Shown: piece after piece, positions 5,590-5,864 of the stretch
Layout: every line of letters starts with the position of its first letter
Numbering within the stretch: the stretch's first letter is position 1
From: Phycisphaerae bacterium
GTDB lineage: Bacteria; Planctomycetota; Phycisphaerae; Tepidisphaerales; Tepidisphaeraceae
DNA length: 5,864 nucleotides
Reading direction: 5' to 3'
Assembly (NCBI GenBank): GCA_014380825.1
Contig: JACMJD010000377.1
Span: forward strand, 1-5,864
Made by a program: the position numbers and the translations under genes
Notes under the pieces: model-generated
Told to the model about the DNA's origin: nothing
Databases searched by the model: none
What the model saw: only the letters and a program-made list of their open reading frames with translations

Positions 5590-5864
5590 ATGCAAACTGT
5601 CGTTCACGTTACGCACGAAGCAATCCAGAAGATCGGCGGCATCGGCGCGGTGCTGCACGGGCTGCTGACCAGCCGCAAGTATCTCGACGCCGTGCCGCGC
5701 AACATTCTCGTCGGCCCGTTCTGGCCCGGCGATGAAACCGGTGAGAAGCGACTCGGGCCACAGGGCGAGGTGTTGTATTCATCACTCGACGCGATCAATC
5801 GTACGCCGATCTCCGGGCGCTTCCGCGAGATCGAACAGGAATACGACGTCGGCATCGTGTATGG
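5590..5864 (+). CDS. Glycogen-synthase-like glycosyltransferase, N-terminal part only
   Basis: Translation from ATG 5590 gives 91 full codons and stays open to the window edge. It begins MQTVVHVTHEAIQKIGGIGA, followed by VL. KIGGIGAVL at about 14-22 corresponds to the KxGGLxDVxxxL nucleotide-sugar loop near the N-terminus of GT5 glycogen and starch synthases and related GT4 enzymes. A strand-like RNILVGPFWPGDE follows, as expected for the first Rossmann repeat of a GT-B fold. The likely reaction is transfer of glucose from ADP- or UDP-glucose onto a glucan, but the donor and acceptor cannot be told from this fragment. The catalytic C-terminal domain is outside the window. A GGGAAG (5580-5585) sits 4 bases before the start, somewhat close. 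A long untranslated stretch and a terminator separate it from the stress operon, so it should have its own promoter. Confidence 0.75.
   Translation, partial: MQTVVHVTHEAIQKIGGIGAVLHGLLTSRKYLDAVPRNILVGPFWPGDETGEKRLGPQGEVLYSSLDAINRTPISGRFREIEQEYDVGIVY

Overview
The window is about 60% GC, bacterial and chromosomal in character, with every supported gene on the plus strand. No rRNA, tRNA, CRISPR array or transposase is visible. The phylum cannot be fixed from sequence alone. Tandem heptamers of the TCAGAGT type and the style of the IGGIGAVL glycosyltransferase at the right edge remind me of the Planctomycetota or the wider PVC group, but that is only an impression.

Left block (1-1645). The window opens inside a small antitoxin-like gene whose stop overlaps the TTG start of a VapC-type PIN-domain toxin (201-611, TTGA overlap). 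The toxin stop in turn overlaps the ATG of a low-specificity threonine aldolase (608-1645, ATGA overlap). A toxin-antitoxin pair is therefore translationally chained to a PLP enzyme. The toxin has Val where PIN nucleases carry their third metal-binding Asp, so it may be catalytically weakened or dead.

Middle block (1646-3138). After an 89-base gap with a GC-rich hairpin comes a full-length dihydrolipoyl dehydrogenase (E3 or glycine-cleavage L protein). All FAD, NAD, disulfide and His-Glu motifs are intact. Threonine aldolase makes glycine and the L protein serves glycine cleavage, so a glycine/one-carbon link is plausible but not shown.

Repeat spacer (3139-3347). Directly on the lpdA stop codon sits a 24-bp perfect inverted repeat built of TCAGAGT-like heptamers. 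It is followed by the leader of a stress gene, which holds a small hairpin and a long-range stem that encloses the ribosome binding site and start codon.

Stress block (3348-5023). Two genes 30 bases apart, both with AAGGAG sites, encode a general-stress-protein-17M-like membrane protein and a BON-domain membrane protein with a duplicated hydrophobic segment plus FDPxxGxxRR motif. A strong intrinsic terminator (16-bp stem) closes the unit. The likely role is envelope or stress adaptation.

Right end (5024-5864). About 570 bases carry no credible gene but hold several short hairpins and small direct repeats. The N-terminus of a glycogen-synthase-like glycosyltransferase then begins at 5590 and runs off the window.
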